Assembly: GCF_900168125.1 (NCBI RefSeq)
Contig: NZ_FUZF01000002.1
Location: 1 to 56,318, forward strand
DNA from: Sphingobacterium nematocida
GTDB lineage: Bacteria; Bacteroidota; Bacteroidia; Sphingobacteriales; Sphingobacteriaceae
Reading direction: 5' to 3'
DNA length: 56,318 nt
The first letter of the stretch is position 1; each line of letters starts with the position of its first letter. Shown in pieces: positions 36,201-43,657 of the stretch. Under the pieces are notes generated by a model that saw only the letters and a program-made list of their open reading frames with translations, ran no database searches and was not told the origin of the DNA. A program made the position numbers and the translations under genes.

Positions 36201-36343
36201 CCTTTAACGGATATACTCACGCCCTTCATAGGGCCCGATGCATCTGATACTATCCCCGTAACAGATTGCTGTGCAAATACTACCGATATGCATAAGAGCA
36301 TAAGAATGGATAGACTGCAGCATTTAAGATAAAACTTGCTCAT
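33266..36343 (-). CDS. SusC/RagA-type TonB-dependent transporter
   Basis: A 1,025-residue outer-membrane barrel that imports oligomers bound by SusD using TonB energy. The order is: signal peptide (about 1-24, ending VFAQ); a carboxypeptidase-regulatory-like domain (about 27-105, VTGIVSDASGPMKGVSISVK ... DANGAYSI); a TonB-box region around LDEVVVTAMGIKRE; the plug domain (about 115-250, with NSLTGDNQPLIIVDGVPVN and SGAASALYGSRAGNGAIIITTK, the SusC signature); and the 22-strand barrel to the C-terminal aromatic strand FFNLTLGF. There is no FecR-interacting N-terminal extension, so an anti-sigma relay is unlikely. It starts 11 nt after the ROK regulator, so it is under the same promoter at 37591-37622. 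Confidence 0.96.
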   Translation of the reverse strand: MSKFYLKCCSLSILMLLCISVVFAQQSVTGIVSDASGPMKGVSISVKGTNKATQSDANGAYSIQADNGQTIRFSMIGYAAQEVMVASAKTINVTLINQDGALDEVVVTAMGIKREKKALGYSFQEVKSEQLLESKEANISNALVGKVAGLNVIKGSNGPASSTKITLRGNNSLTGDNQPLIIVDGVPVNNFLGATNNDYWNPGTDMGGGLGDINPEDIESMSVLKSGAASALYGSRAGNGAIIITTKSGKSQKGSGITLSSTLGLETLFMIPDIQNDFGQGNNGVADPIGTSNWGPAVASSNQQVYDNIGNFFKTGINNTQNISFQKQLGETNIYTSATYLDDQSKIPGATFRRINLLSKVGTTFGANNRWSTDVKVQYMNTNAKNRPLSGQNNSNAYATLFRMPRTLNILDYKDAVNEFGNMLWYGTSNSMNPYWLAEYKLNEDSRDRFLMNANLKYKLTDWLDAEARFGTDMYTTNFTNRTYSGSPLSSTGQYGIGKNTFNETNYIAALHAHKEELGGSKWGLNASLFGQLMRQKESSINGSAGELEVPNLFTLGNSKGNPSVSEGFYEKQINSLYATAELNYDGFWYVNLTGRNDWSSALNKDNRSYFYPSVSTSLVVTEMINKTGGSTPSWLSFLKVRGSYAAVGNDLGSYKLYNVYNIGKDPNGNTTASRGNVKFNPNVVSELIKTFEVGFDAKLFNRLGVDFSWYKTNATNQLISLPLNPLSGYSSEIVNAGNIQNKGFEIVLDANILKSENGFNWDTRVNFSKNENKIVELTENVKIYPLGGFDNIAVRAEEGYLYGNIYGSKFLRVTDENSEHYGKLLLNGSGLPQATGQEILGNQSPKALAGWTNSFSYKNIGLSFQIDGRFGGEFFSGTNVNLQANGTAAETVMNGNRDNLVVDGVIASGSSYVVNDKSVTPQQYWTQVATSGNLGIGEANIYDATNIRLRNISLNYRLPSSILKNTFIQNAKFGFTVNNVWMIKSHAKGIDPESVFAISTNATGFENFSTPTSRSYFFNLTLGF

Positions 36344-36354
36344 AAAATTTAGTT

Positions 36355-37545
36355 TTAGTTTGTTTGCTTTTCTTTTTTGTGTAAAATTTTCCAGTTTGAT
36401 GAGGAAACAGCTATCGCAGCTGTTCCAATTATTTGTGCGTTGTGTAATGTAGATATTTCTATAATGGTATCTTTTGAAAGACGTTGAATACTGAACTCCA
36501 GCATAGAAGCTTGTATCTGCGGCAAAAGGATTTGTCCTATTTCAGCACCTTTGCCGCTTATAATGACTTTTTCAGGGTTTATAATATGTATTAATGTCGC
36601 AATGCCTTTGCCTAGCATGTAGCCTATTCTGGCAAAAGATTCAATGGCGACTTGATCTCCGTTAAGAGCGGCTGCTATCAATTGATCTATGGTAATGGTG
36701 CCTAATTGACCGTAGCGACCCGTCAGTTGGGAGATTTGTCCATTTTCTATTTCCTCACTGGCATATTCTAGTGCGGCAATTAGAGATGCTTCTACCTCTA
36801 AGCACCCTCGCTTTCCACAGGAACATAACTTATTGAGGTTTGACAAAGGTATATGACTAAATTCTCCTGCGTACCCGCTATGCCCCTTAAATAATTTTCC
36901 TTCTAAAATCATACCTAAACCTACTCCCCAATTGAGATTGATAACCAACGCGTTGCTTACGCCTTTAGCCTTGCCAAAGATATGTTCCGAAATCGCAATA
37001 GCTGTAGAATCATTTTCGATAAACGTAGGGATTTGAATGTGTTTTTGGATAATATCTCTAAGATGGTACAACGGGGAATTATTTGGATAGGAAGTGTTAA
37101 TACCCTTCTCCGAATCTACGAATCCTGGCATACTGACGCCAACTGCAAGAATGTGTTCTTTGTTTTGATCGCGTAGGAAATCCGCTATTAATGTGAGGAT
37201 CTTTTGTGCTGGGTTTTCGATCTGGTTGAGTTTTATATTTTCTTGTTTCGTTTCTTTGATCGTCTGATTAGCCAAATTCATCAAAGACATACTAATGCTG
37301 TACTGGTCAATAGCGATGACAAGGATATTAGGTAAGAACGATGTATTTAAGGAGTAGTGTATCGCTCTGCGGCCGCCGGTAGAGGGAGCAAGACCTTCTG
37401 AATTGATTAAATTCTCGTTAAGCAATTCTTGTACACTCTTCGTTATATTCGGGATACTTTTGCCAATAGCGCTACTGAGCTCTGCAATCGATTGCGGAGT
37501 CTGGTTGTATAACGCTGTTAAAATCATTTGATGGAGAGTTTTCAC
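36355..37545 (-). CDS. ROK family transcriptional regulator (NagC/Mlc/XylR type)
   Basis: A 396-residue regulator. An N-terminal winged HTH (LHQMILTALYNQ ... AELSSAIGKSIPNITKSVQELL) leads, after the GGRR wing, to a sugar-binding ROK domain. The ROK domain shows ENDSTAIAISEHIFG, the phosphate-loop-like NLNWGVGLGMI, GHSGYAGEFSHIPL and the zinc knuckle CSCGKRGCLE. Members bind amino-sugars, glucose, xylose or their phosphates and usually repress import and catabolic genes. The start is uncertain: GTG at 37545 is chosen, a TTG at 37569 or ATG at 37527 are also possible. It is the promoter-proximal gene of a unit with susC (11-nt gap) and susD, so it probably controls its own operon. Its inducer is unknown; GlcNAc or a fucose-type sugar would fit the neighbourhood. 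Confidence 0.9.
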   Translation of the reverse strand: MKTLHQMILTALYNQTPQSIAELSSAIGKSIPNITKSVQELLNENLINSEGLAPSTGGRRAIHYSLNTSFLPNILVIAIDQYSISMSLMNLANQTIKETKQENIKLNQIENPAQKILTLIADFLRDQNKEHILAVGVSMPGFVDSEKGINTSYPNNSPLYHLRDIIQKHIQIPTFIENDSTAIAISEHIFGKAKGVSNALVINLNWGVGLGMILEGKLFKGHSGYAGEFSHIPLSNLNKLCSCGKRGCLEVEASLIAALEYASEEIENGQISQLTGRYGQLGTITIDQLIAAALNGDQVAIESFARIGYMLGKGIATLIHIINPEKVIISGKGAEIGQILLPQIQASMLEFSIQRLSKDTIIEISTLHNAQIIGTAAIAVSSSNWKILHKKEKQTN

Positions 37546-37884
37546 TGCTAAGATTCTGTCAAGTATCAACTATTAGGTTTAATATGTTGGCAAAGATAAG
37601 TTAAAACTATGTTAACATCAAAATACTTTATATTTTTTTTTAATAAGTTTTGCAGAAATTGGTGTTGTTTGATAAAACTTTATGTTAGATAATTTATTTA
37701 AAACGGCTTTTTAGCATTTGAAATTATATTTGTCGCCTCAAGACTTTATTTAACCGTTTGTAACAAGGTTTAACGGCGCATTGGTGGAATTATAAAACGA
37801 GGTTGCTTTTGTCTCAAGTAGATTGTAAGAAGTTACGATTAAATAATTAGCTTTATATCAAACTTAAATAATACAATAAGCCCG
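37546..37884. other. 339-bp divergent spacer between ROK-susCD and the flavoprotein gene
   Basis: AT-rich, with no small gene seen. It holds the consensus promoter of the ROK operon (37591-37622). On the plus strand a TATATTTG box (37725-37732) could serve the flavoprotein gene but lacks a -33 partner. A homopolymer T-tract lies near 37632-37640. Confidence 0.6.
37591..37622 (-). promoter_or_regulatory. Promoter of the ROK-susC-susD operon (TTTG-N20-TATCTTTG)
   Basis: On the minus strand TTTG (37619-37622), exactly 20 nt and TATCTTTG (37591-37598): the best match in the window to the Bacteroidota sigma factor promoter form. The start would be near 37584, leaving a leader of 15-40 nt depending on the ROK start codon. 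Confidence 0.7.
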
Positions 37885-39177
37885 ATGTTATATGATCTAA
37901 TTATTATCGGAGGTGGGCCTGCAGGGGCTTCTTTGGCTGCAAGGATCGCACCTTCTGGAATGAAGATATTATTGTTAGAAAAGGATTCCTTCCCTAGTCG
38001 TACGGTTATTTCCTGCTCACTTCTTTTGTCGCACGGTATGCAGTTATTAGATGAAATCGGCATAGCGGAAGAATTGTACGCCAATGGTAATAATAAATTA
38101 AAGGGAGCAGTCTTGGAAATGGATCATTATTTCAGAACATTTATTGCGATGCCCGAAGATAAAGGTAGGAACTATTTGTACGGAATAGATCGTCAGAAAT
38201 TAGATAGTGCGATCTGGAATAATACGAAACGATTTCCAAATATTACGACTGTGGATAGTTTTGTTGTTTCGGATATCCAGCAGAATGATGATGGGGTAAC
38301 TGTAGAAGGGATTAAAAAAGGGGAAGGGGAAATGCGGTATGACACAAAGGCGGTTGTAGGGGCGGATGGGAGGTATAGTTTGGTCGCGCGTAAATGTGGA
38401 TCTATTACGACAGAAGAGGTTTCTACGTATAATACAGCGGTATTTTATGCCTATTGGGAAGGAGTAGAGCCTTATAGAGTCAAGGAGGAGGAGTGGGTGC
38501 AGATACATACCAATGGAAAGGGGAGGAGTGCGGTTTTAATGCCTTCAACGGACGGTAGGACGGGGGTTTTACTCCAATGTCGTCAAGGTGATTTTGATGG
38601 AGAAGGTAATTTAGAGGAATGGTATATGAATTTTTTGAATGCACTTCCATTGGTTTCTAAGAGGTTTGACGCAGCAAAGCGGGTAACTCCAATCAAAGGA
38701 ATTAAAAATGTTAATAATTTATTTCGACAGGCATTCGGTAGTAGATGGGTGCTGGTAGGGGATGCTTATCATCAAAAGGATTCGTATGATGCCCAGGGGA
38801 TATACGATGGATTGTTAGGTGTGAAAATTTTATCCAAATATTTGATTGCATGGTTTGAGAAACGGCAAACTTGGGAGAAAGCTATGCGCGATTACGAATC
38901 TGAAATAGAAGCTCATATGAAACCGATGTTTGAAAGTACAATGGGGAGATTGAAAAGAGAGATGTTTACGGATGCTCCCCCATTCATTGCTAATACGGTG
39001 ATGCGATGGCTATTGACCAATAAAGAATATTTGGATCAGTTCGGTAAAGCAATGATCAGGAAGATAAGTTCAGCTAACGGGAATATATCGGGAACGTTGC
39101 TCAAAGCATTATTTATTGGTGTTTTTAGGGATATGCGAGCAATCGCTCTGCGGGTTCCTAAAGATGGTAAATTGTAA
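37885..39177 (+). CDS. FAD-dependent oxidoreductase (group A monooxygenase-like / geranylgeranyl reductase-like)
   Basis: A 430-residue flavoprotein with the p-hydroxybenzoate hydroxylase fold. The FAD dinucleotide motif is GGGPAGASLAA (near residues 9-19), the second motif VVGADGRYSLVARK (about 155-168) and the third VLVGDAYHQKDSYDAQGIYDG (about 289-309). There are no membrane segments. The substrate cannot be assigned: these motifs are shared by aromatic hydroxylases, ring-modifying enzymes and isoprenoid reductases. The long helical C-terminus (about 310-430, with MKPMFESTMGRLKREMF) is less usual for an aromatic hydroxylase. The gene is divergent from the ROK operon and precedes the DUF5009 gene by 92 nt, with a separate promoter between them, so it may stand alone. 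Confidence 0.82.
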   Translation: MLYDLIIIGGGPAGASLAARIAPSGMKILLLEKDSFPSRTVISCSLLLSHGMQLLDEIGIAEELYANGNNKLKGAVLEMDHYFRTFIAMPEDKGRNYLYGIDRQKLDSAIWNNTKRFPNITTVDSFVVSDIQQNDDGVTVEGIKKGEGEMRYDTKAVVGADGRYSLVARKCGSITTEEVSTYNTAVFYAYWEGVEPYRVKEEEWVQIHTNGKGRSAVLMPSTDGRTGVLLQCRQGDFDGEGNLEEWYMNFLNALPLVSKRFDAAKRVTPIKGIKNVNNLFRQAFGSRWVLVGDAYHQKDSYDAQGIYDGLLGVKILSKYLIAWFEKRQTWEKAMRDYESEIEAHMKPMFESTMGRLKREMFTDAPPFIANTVMRWLLTNKEYLDQFGKAMIRKISSANGNISGTLLKALFIGVFRDMRAIALRVPKDGKL

Positions 39178-39220
39178 AATCAAATTACGATAACACTGAT
39201 TTATCAAAAAGAAGTCTGTT

Positions 39221-39253
39221 TTTGCGCATTTGTGTCAAAAAGTGGTAACTTCG
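39221..39253 (+). promoter_or_regulatory. Promoter of the NagX/DUF5009 gene (TTTG-N21-TAACTTCG)
   Basis: TTTG (39221-39224), 21 nt, then TAACTTCG (39246-39253), one mismatch from TAnnTTTG. The start would lie about 39260, leaving a leader of only about 10 nt before the ATG at 39270. Confidence 0.5.
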
Positions 39254-39269
39254 TGCAATACGCTATATT

Positions 39270-40481
39270 ATGAAACAACGTTATTATTCTTTAGACGTGT
39301 TCAGAGGGGCTACTGTCGCGCTTATGATCATGGTAAATAACCCAGGAACATGGTCCTCTATGTTTGCACCATTGAAACATGCGCCATGGCATGGATGCAC
39401 ACCCACAGATTTAGTTTTCCCTTTTTTCTTATTTGCAGTAGGTAATGCCATGTCTTTTGTTATTCCGCGGATGCAAGAGGCGGGAGCCGATGTCTTTTGG
39501 AAAAAAGTAATCAAAAGAACCATTCTGATTTTTTTGATCGGGTTGGGATTAAACTGGTTTCCTTTTGTTCAATGGAGCGAGGGCGCGTTGCAATTTAGAG
39601 ACTGGGTAAGTGCTGTGGATGCAAATAAAGGTGTGCGTATATTGGGTGTTTTGCAACGCATAGCGATAGCTTATTTCTTCGCTTCCGTGTTGGCCTATTA
39701 TTTTAAGCCTCGCACCTTGATATATATAAGTGCGTTTATTTTATTTAGCTATTGGGGACTTTGTGCTTTCTTGGGGGGAGCTGATCCGTATTCTTTGGAG
39801 GGTTGGTTTGGGACCGCTTATGATAAGCAAATTTTGGGAATAGCACATCTGTATAAGGGGGAAGGAGTGCCGTTTGATCCGGAAGGTCTGTTGAGTACAG
39901 GGCCTGCAATAGTTCAAGTTGTGTTTGGATACCTGGCTGGTACTTTCATTAAAAAGCAGGGGCAAGTGGATTGGTTGTGGACTAGGGTGCCACAAAGCAA
40001 CGAGCCGCATTTTAAATTATTATCAGGTCTGCTGGTGACAGGATTTATTTTGGTTGTCTTGGGTTGGATATGGTCTCTTGGATTTCCGATTAATAAAAAG
40101 ATCTGGACGAGTTCTTATGTCTTGTATACAACAGGTCTAGGTGTAATGACTATAGGAGGCATGATCTGGTATATCGAAGTACAGGGAGTAAAGAATAAAC
40201 TAACTCAATTTTTTGATGTATTCGGTAAGAATCCTTTATTTATTTTTGTTTTGAGTGGCTTATTGCCGAAGGCGACTGCGTTAATTCGTATACCAAATGG
40301 AGTAGGTGCTGATGGCGAAAAATTATTTACAACACCATTTGCATGGTTTTATAAAAACGTATGCGCACAGATTCCCGGACCAACAGAGTTAGGATCATTT
40401 GTTTATTCCTTATGTTTTCTAGCAATAATGTGGGCAATCTGTTATTGGTTGGATCAGAAAAAAATCTACGTTAAGGTGTAG
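39270..40481 (+). CDS. NagX/DUF5009 family membrane protein (HGSNAT-like acyltransferase fold)
   Basis: A 403-residue polytopic inner-membrane protein with about 10 hydrophobic segments. The family start is plain: RYYSLDVFRGATVALMIMVNNPG, then HAPWHGCTPTDLVFPFFLFAVGNA. This matches the COG4299/DUF5009 group, related to lysosomal heparan-alpha-glucosaminide N-acetyltransferase and to NagX of GlcNAc-using Xanthomonas and Shewanella. The histidine in PWHGCTPTDLVFP corresponds in position to the active-site histidine region of that family. Known members are linked to amino-sugar acetylation or uptake, but the reaction in bacteria is not established. Its presence 1.7 kb from a ROK-SusCD operon and 16 kb from a GH20 gene fits GlcNAc metabolism. 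It has its own promoter and is followed by a terminator at 40517-40550. Confidence 0.85.
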   Translation: MKQRYYSLDVFRGATVALMIMVNNPGTWSSMFAPLKHAPWHGCTPTDLVFPFFLFAVGNAMSFVIPRMQEAGADVFWKKVIKRTILIFLIGLGLNWFPFVQWSEGALQFRDWVSAVDANKGVRILGVLQRIAIAYFFASVLAYYFKPRTLIYISAFILFSYWGLCAFLGGADPYSLEGWFGTAYDKQILGIAHLYKGEGVPFDPEGLLSTGPAIVQVVFGYLAGTFIKKQGQVDWLWTRVPQSNEPHFKLLSGLLVTGFILVVLGWIWSLGFPINKKIWTSSYVLYTTGLGVMTIGGMIWYIEVQGVKNKLTQFFDVFGKNPLFIFVLSGLLPKATALIRIPNGVGADGEKLFTTPFAWFYKNVCAQIPGPTELGSFVYSLCFLAIMWAICYWLDQKKIYVKV

Positions 40482-40516
40482 CTGTTTGAATAAGCGGCAA
40501 AAAGCTATGAATAATG

Positions 40517-40550
40517 AGCGAAGGACAGTCTTCGCTATTTTTAAATTTTA
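40517..40550 (+). terminator. Terminator after the NagX/DUF5009 gene
   Basis: AGCGAAG (40517-40523) and CTTCGCT (40530-40536) around a 6-nt loop, followed by ATTTTTAAATTTTA. A 7-bp stem with a broken T-run, 36 nt beyond the stop. Confidence 0.65.
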
Positions 40551-40576
40551 TTTTTTACTTTTTAATTCTATCTTTG
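40546..40576 (+). promoter_or_regulatory. Promoter of rpsO
   Basis: TATCTTTG (40569-40576) is a perfect -7 box; a TTTT at 40546-40549 lies 19 nt upstream in the -33 place. The start would be near 40584, about 37 nt before the rpsO ATG. Confidence 0.5.
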
Positions 40577-40620
40577 CACTCAATTAATAGATTTTTTAAC
40601 GCTTTAATATTATTCAAGAG

Positions 40621-40899
40621 ATGTATTTAAGTAAAGAGTACAAAGCTGAGATCTTCGCAGAATTTGCTGGAGCAGCAGCAAACACAGGTTCTGCAGAAGG
40701 ACAAGTAGCTTTATTCACAAAGAGAATTGCTCACCTAACAGAGCACTTGAAAAAAAACAGGAAAGATTTTAACACACAACGTTCACTACAAATGTTAGTA
40801 GGTAAGCGTCGTGCTTTATTAGCTTATTTGTTCAAAAAAGATATCAACCGTTACCGTGCGATCATTAAAGGTCTAGGTTTACGTGATATCATCAAGTAA
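40621..40899 (+). CDS. rpsO: 30S ribosomal protein S15
   Basis: A 92-residue protein of normal S15 length that binds 16S rRNA at the platform early in 30S assembly. The conserved helical core is clear: NTGSAEGQVALFTKRIAHLTEHLKKN, then DFNTQRSLQMLVGKRRALLAYL and a closing RYRAIIKGLGLR. The start at 40621 fits the MYLSKEYK beginning of Bacteroidota S15. It has its own promoter and a terminator at 40919-40953. pnp follows on the same strand 434 nt later, the order also seen in E. coli, although here a repeat element and a separate promoter intervene. Confidence 0.98.
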   Translation: MYLSKEYKAEIFAEFAGAAANTGSAEGQVALFTKRIAHLTEHLKKNRKDFNTQRSLQMLVGKRRALLAYLFKKDINRYRAIIKGLGLRDIIK

Positions 40900-40918
40900 G
40901 CTTATACGTGAAAAGCTA

Positions 40919-40953
40919 AACGGCTATCCAAAATTTGGGTGGCCGTTTTTTTT
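40919..40953 (+). terminator. Rho-independent terminator of rpsO
   Basis: AACGGCTATCC and GGGTGGCCGTT pair with G-U wobbles around AAAATTT, followed by a run of eight T residues. Stem position and T-run are typical, 20 nt after the stop. Confidence 0.85.
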
Positions 40954-41020
40954 GGGGTCTCTGCGAACGGTTAGTTTTTTTTAACAAGCACAGAGGAGGT
41001 TTGATGACAGTAAAAGCAAA

Positions 41021-41210
41021 CGTCACCCTGCTGTGTCCCGAGAATCGGGGAGTGTAGCGGAGCGGAATCGAACGGGGCTATCAACTGTATAGGGTTAATT
41101 ATGTAGCTTCTAGATATCTCCACTTCGGTCGATGACGATATAGTTTACAAACCGAGCTTGCGAGCTCACCCTAGGTAATCTGTCATTGCTAGTCTTCGTA
41201 GATGTGGTAT
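41021..41210. repeat. Dispersed intergenic palindromic repeat, copy B (composite)
   Basis: It starts CGTCACCCTGCTGTGTCCCG with a CCCGagaatCGGG hairpin, passes AGCGGAGCGGAATCGAAC, and closes with AGATATCTCCACTTCGGTCGATGACG reading as the inverted end (to 41137). A further partial copy (TGTCATTGCTAGTCTTCGTAGAT) follows to about 41204. Related to copies at 19929-20000 and 51499-51541. Confidence 0.6.
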
Positions 41211-41250
41211 GAAAGTTTTGTTTCGTCCGTTTTTTACGCTATATTTTATT

Positions 41251-41258
41251 TACCTTTG
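41251..41258 (+). promoter_or_regulatory. Likely -7 box of the pnp promoter
   Basis: TACCTTTG matches TAnnTTTG; no good -33 TTG lies at the right distance. A start near 41266 would give a leader of about 68 nt that contains the 41286-41318 hairpin. Confidence 0.42.
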
Positions 41259-41285
41259 TGGTGATTTTTTAAGGTCAAAAAACAA

Positions 41286-41318
41286 GGTGCATCATATTAG
41301 TAAAGAGGAAAATGCACC
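41286..41318 (+). promoter_or_regulatory. Hairpin in the pnp leader
   Basis: GGTGCAT (41286-41292) and ATGCACC (41312-41318) enclose a 19-nt loop that holds the purine-rich AAAGAGGAAA; the pnp ATG is 15 nt beyond. It could expose or hide the ribosome entry region; autoregulation is suggested only by analogy with E. coli pnp. Confidence 0.4.
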
Positions 41319-41333
41319 AATAAAGAAAACAAA

Positions 41334-43511
41334 ATGAGTTATAACGAAAAGAAAGTAACGATTGAAATGGGCGGTAGCCTACCTCCAATCGAATTGTCTA
41401 CAGGAAAGTTAGCGAAACAAGCTGACGGATCTATTGTTTTAAAGCAAGGTAATACTATGTTGTTGGCTACTGTTGTTTCAAATAGAGAAGCTAAAGCAGG
41501 GGTAGACTTTTTGCCTTTATCCGTAGATTACCAAGAGAAATATGCTGCTACCGGCCGTATTCCAGGAGGTTTCTTGCGCCGTGAAGCGAGATTGTCGGAT
41601 TACGAAGTTTTAATCTCTCGTTTGGTCGATAGAGCTTTACGCCCATTGTTCCCAGAAACATATCATGCAGATACCCAAGTGATGATTTCATTAATCTCTG
41701 CAGATAAAGATATTATGCCAGATGCATTGGCAGGGTTGGCAGCTTCAGCGGCTATTGCTGTTTCTGATATTCCTTTCAATGGTCCGATCTCCGAGGTTCG
41801 CGTAGCCAAAATTGATGGACAGTTGGTGATTAACCCTCGTCTTTCGGAATTGGAGAAAGCTACCTTAGAATTTATCGTAGCTGGTTCTGCGCAGGATATC
41901 GGCATGGTAGAAGGTGAAGCTAGTGAGATTTCAGAGGCGGAGATGGTAGAGGCGATTGCTTTTGCTCACGAAGCTATCAAAAAACAAGTAGCGGCTCAAT
42001 TAGAGCTGGCTAACTTGGTCGGATCTACTGTAAAACGTGAATTCAACCACGAGCCTTCTAATTTGGAGTTGCGTGCAGCAATTTTTGCAGCAACCTACGA
42101 TAAAGTGTACGAAGTTGCTAAATCAGGATCTACAAAACACGAACGTTCTGAAAAATTCGCAGTTATCGGCGAAGAGTTTTTTGTGACTTTAGGTGAAGAT
42201 CTTGATGAAGAAACTAAATTCTTGGCAAAGAAATATTACCATGACGTGCAGTATGATGCGGTACGTAACTTGGTGTTGGATGAGGGTATCCGTTTAGATG
42301 GTCGTGATGTGCGTACCGTGCGTCCGATATGGTCTGAGGTCGATTATTTACCGGCCGCTCACGGTTCAGCCGTATTTACGCGTGGAGAGACCCAAGCATT
42401 AACTTCTGTTACTTTAGGTGCTAAAGACGACGAGCAGATGATTGATGGTGCTTTCATTAACGGGTACAATAAGTTTATCTTGCACTATAATTTCCCTGGG
42501 TTTTCGACAGGAGAGGTAAGACCGAATAGAGGTGCTGGTCGTCGTGAGATTGGTCACGGTAACTTGGCTATGCGTTCATTAAAGCAGGTTCTTCCAAGTG
42601 ATTCTGAAAACCCATATACGATTCGTGTCGTTTCTGATATCTTAGAGTCAAACGGTTCTTCTTCAATGGCTACTGTATGTGCCGGAACGCTAGCATTATT
42701 AGATGCAGGTGTTAAATTGAAAGCGCCTGTTTCGGGTATCGCTATGGGATTGATTACTGACGAAAAATCAGGTAAATATGCGATTCTATCTGATATTTTG
42801 GGAGATGAAGATCACTTAGGTGATATGGACTTTAAAGTGACGGGTACTGAAAATGGTATCGTTGCTTGTCAGATGGATTTAAAAATAAACGGTCTTAAAT
42901 GGGAAGTGTTGACGCAAGCATTGGATCAGGCCAAAGAAGCCCGTCTTCATATCTTAGGTGAGATGAAGAAAACAATCGATGCCCCACGTGAGGATTACAA
43001 ACCACATGCGCCGCGTATCATTTCGTTGACGATCGATAAAGAGTTTATCGGAGCTGTGATCGGACCAGGTGGTAAAATTATCCAGGAAATGCAACGCGAG
43101 ACAGGATCTACTATTTCAATCGAAGAAGTGGATAACAAAGGTGTCGTTCAGATTTTTGCAGATAATAAAGAGTCAATCGATGCTGCTGTTGCACGTATCA
43201 AAGCTATTGCAGCAAAACCAGAGATCGGCGAGATCTATGAAGGTAAAGTAAAATCAATTATGCCTTTTGGAGCGTTTGTGGAAATCATGCCTGGTAAAGA
43301 TGGCTTGTTGCATATCTCAGAGATCGATTGGACACGCTTAGAGACAATGGACGGTGTTCTAAAAGAAGGGGATATCGTTACGGTAAAACTTTTGGATGTA
43401 GACAAACAAGGTAAAATGAAACTTTCGCGTAAAGTATTGTTGCCTCGTCCACCAAGAGAGGAAAAACCAAAACAAGATTCGAAACCAGCAGGAGATGCCC
43501 CTAAAGCATAA
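41334..43511 (+). CDS. pnp: Polyribonucleotide nucleotidyltransferase (PNPase)
   Basis: A 725-residue trimeric 3'-5' phosphorolytic exoribonuclease of mRNA turnover. The order is: RNase PH domain 1 (about 1-140, [20 protein letters not shown]); a helical linker; RNase PH domain 2 (about 320-540, [19 protein letters not shown] and the catalytic-site [12 protein letters not shown]); KH domain (about 560-625, [17 protein letters not shown]); and S1 domain (about 630-700, [20 protein letters not shown]). The tail is basic/proline-rich. It ends in a terminator and converges on gldJ. Length is normal and all domains are intact. Confidence 0.98.
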   Translation: MSYNEKKVTIEMGGSLPPIELSTGKLAKQADGSIVLKQGNTMLLATVVSNREAKAGVDFLPLSVDYQEKYAATGRIPGGFLRREARLSDYEVLISRLVDRALRPLFPETYHADTQVMISLISADKDIMPDALAGLAASAAIAVSDIPFNGPISEVRVAKIDGQLVINPRLSELEKATLEFIVAGSAQDIGMVEGEASEISEAEMVEAIAFAHEAIKKQVAAQLELANLVGSTVKREFNHEPSNLELRAAIFAATYDKVYEVAKSGSTKHERSEKFAVIGEEFFVTLGEDLDEETKFLAKKYYHDVQYDAVRNLVLDEGIRLDGRDVRTVRPIWSEVDYLPAAHGSAVFTRGETQALTSVTLGAKDDEQMIDGAFINGYNKFILHYNFPGFSTGEVRPNRGAGRREIGHGNLAMRSLKQVLPSDSENPYTIRVVSDILESNGSSSMATVCAGTLALLDAGVKLKAPVSGIAMGLITDEKSGKYAILSDILGDEDHLGDMDFKVTGTENGIVACQMDLKINGLKWEVLTQALDQAKEARLHILGEMKKTIDAPREDYKPHAPRIISLTIDKEFIGAVIGPGGKIIQEMQRETGSTISIEEVDNKGVVQIFADNKESIDAAVARIKAIAAKPEIGEIYEGKVKSIMPFGAFVEIMPGKDGLLHISEIDWTRLETMDGVLKEGDIVTVKLLDVDKQGKMKLSRKVLLPRPPREEKPKQDSKPAGDAPKA

Positions 43512-43530
43512 TCTAGCTGATGAAAATACG

Positions 43531-43559
43531 AAGCCCGACCGCATAGGTTGGGCTTTTTT
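43531..43559 (+). terminator. Rho-independent terminator of pnp
   Basis: AAGCCCGACC and GGTTGGGCTT pair (one G-U) around GCATA and run into TTTTTT, 20 nt after the pnp stop. Confidence 0.88.
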
Positions 43560-43604
43560 GTGATACTGAAGAATCGGAAAAGAGTATGGCATGCTTATAA
43601 ATAA

Positions 43605-43636
43605 TTTAGCCTCGAAGTTTTTGCTTCGAGGCTAAA
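43605..43636 (-). terminator. Hairpin terminator of gldJ
   Basis: Perfect 13-bp arms TTTAGCCTCGAAG (43605-43617) and CTTCGAGGCTAAA (43624-43636) with a 6-nt loop, 21 nt beyond the gldJ stop. The following minus-strand bases are AT-rich rather than a pure T-run. It may work in both directions between the convergent genes. Confidence 0.72.
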
Positions 43637-43657
43637 TAGTATAAAAGACTCTTGTTG

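Larger units (their letters stand above)
40900..41333. other. 434-bp spacer between rpsO and pnp
   Basis: It holds the rpsO terminator (40919-40953), a repeat element (41021-41210), a -7 box for pnp (41251-41258) and a leader hairpin (41286-41318). No open frame in it looks like a gene. Confidence 0.7.
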
